Source of the DNA: an uncultured Lachnospiraceae bacterium
GTDB taxonomy: Bacteria; Bacillota; Clostridia; Lachnospirales; Lachnospiraceae
DNA length: 6,696 nt
Assembly (NCBI GenBank): GCA_947068385.1
Contig: CAMTBF010000206.1
Location: forward strand, 1-6,696
Direction: 5' to 3'
Positions 6,344-6,696 of this stretch are shown here, piece after piece; position 1 is the first letter of the stretch, and every line of letters starts with the position of its first letter. The translations under genes and the position numbers were made by a program. Under the pieces are notes generated by a model. The model had not been told where the DNA came from, did no database searches, and worked only from the letters and a program-made list of their open reading frames with translations.

Positions 6344-6696
6344 CTAATCCATTTTACTGTATTGCATTAGCCGTTCACAGCTTTTTCCATCCTGAAAATG
6401 GTTAACCAGATGGTTGACATGAATCCGTTCACTTTTGTAATTATCATAGCCATCTGCCATATCTCTAATAAACTGAAAAAGCTCCTCCTTTGTCTTGATT
6501 TTACATCCTGGCATATAATCTTCAATGGGTTCAAATATAAAACCACGTTTCTCTCTATAGTCATCAATATCGGGTATCGCAAAACCTATTGGCTTATTAA
6601 GCAATAGATACTGCAGGAAGACAGACGAGTAATCTCCTATGAGAAAATCTGTTTGTTTCAATATTTCATATAATTTATACCCTCTATCGTCAAAAT
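6344..6696 (-). CDS. CDP-glycerol glycerophosphotransferase family protein, C-terminal part
   Basis: Partial gene entering from the right edge; 116 codons and a TAG stop are visible, and the frame is open to the last base, so the true start lies outside the window. The segment FLIGDYSSVFLQYLLLNKPI, the KRGFIFEPIEDYMPG that follows it, and a helical tail are typical of the C-terminal domain of TagB/TagF-type enzymes. These transfer glycerol-phosphate (or a similar polyol-phosphate) from CDP-glycerol onto a membrane-linked acceptor during teichoic-acid or capsule synthesis at the inner face of the membrane. Full-length members are usually 380 residues or more. Whether this one primes or polymerises cannot be told from the fragment. 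Sampled GC is about 35-37%, far below the operon to its left, indicating a different origin. It points the same way as pntC but is separated from it by 291 bp and a terminator-like hairpin. Confidence 0.82.
   Translation of the reverse strand, partial: FDDRGYKLYEILKQTDFLIGDYSSVFLQYLLLNKPIGFAIPDIDDYREKRGFIFEPIEDYMPGCKIKTKEELFQFIRDMADGYDNYKSERIHVNHLVNHFQDGKSCERLMQYSKMD

Noticed and set aside
1..6696. CRISPR array, tRNA or rRNA
   Set aside because: No regularly spaced repeats, cloverleaf or rRNA-like segments were seen on either strand.

Overview
The window is dominated by one minus-strand operon for making and nucleotidyl-activating a phosphonate. In transcription order (right to left) it holds a winged-helix/CTP:2-aminoethylphosphonate cytidylyltransferase (pntC-like, 6052-5150), an APC-family amino-acid/amine permease (5121-3646), 2-aminoethylphosphonate transaminase (phnW/AEPT, 3566-2415), phosphoenolpyruvate mutase with an N-terminal nucleotidyltransferase-fold domain (pepM, 2418-1123) and phosphonopyruvate decarboxylase (ppd, 1110 to beyond base 1). 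The genes are tightly spaced: gaps of 28 and 79 bp, a 4-bp ATGA overlap, then a 12-bp gap.

Read as a pathway, PepM turns phosphoenolpyruvate into phosphonopyruvate, Ppd decarboxylates it to phosphonoacetaldehyde, PhnW transaminates that to 2-aminoethylphosphonate (2-AEP), and PntC would use CTP to make CMP-2-AEP. That product is an activated donor for decorating a cell-surface glycan, lipid or teichoic-type polymer. The transferase that would use it is not in the window. The reactions come from family knowledge; the assignment of PntC to 2-AEP rather than phosphocholine is inferred from its neighbours.

Right of about 6060 the base composition changes sharply. Sampled lines inside the operon are about 55-68% GC, while sampled lines at the right end are about 35-37% GC. 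The right edge holds the C-terminal 116 codons of a CDP-glycerol glycerophosphotransferase (TagB/TagF-like), also on the minus strand, which points to a teichoic-acid-like or capsular polymer locus. The 291-bp gap between it and pntC has two hairpins followed by T-runs, a lone TATAAT and no convincing gene.

The organism is probably an anaerobic, polymer-decorating Gram-positive (Bacillota or Coriobacteriia-like). That rests on the teichoic-acid-type transferase, strong GGAGG-type ribosome binding sites and the LicC-like enzyme, and it is only a loose inference. The composition break suggests that the phosphonate operon and the polymer gene have different histories.
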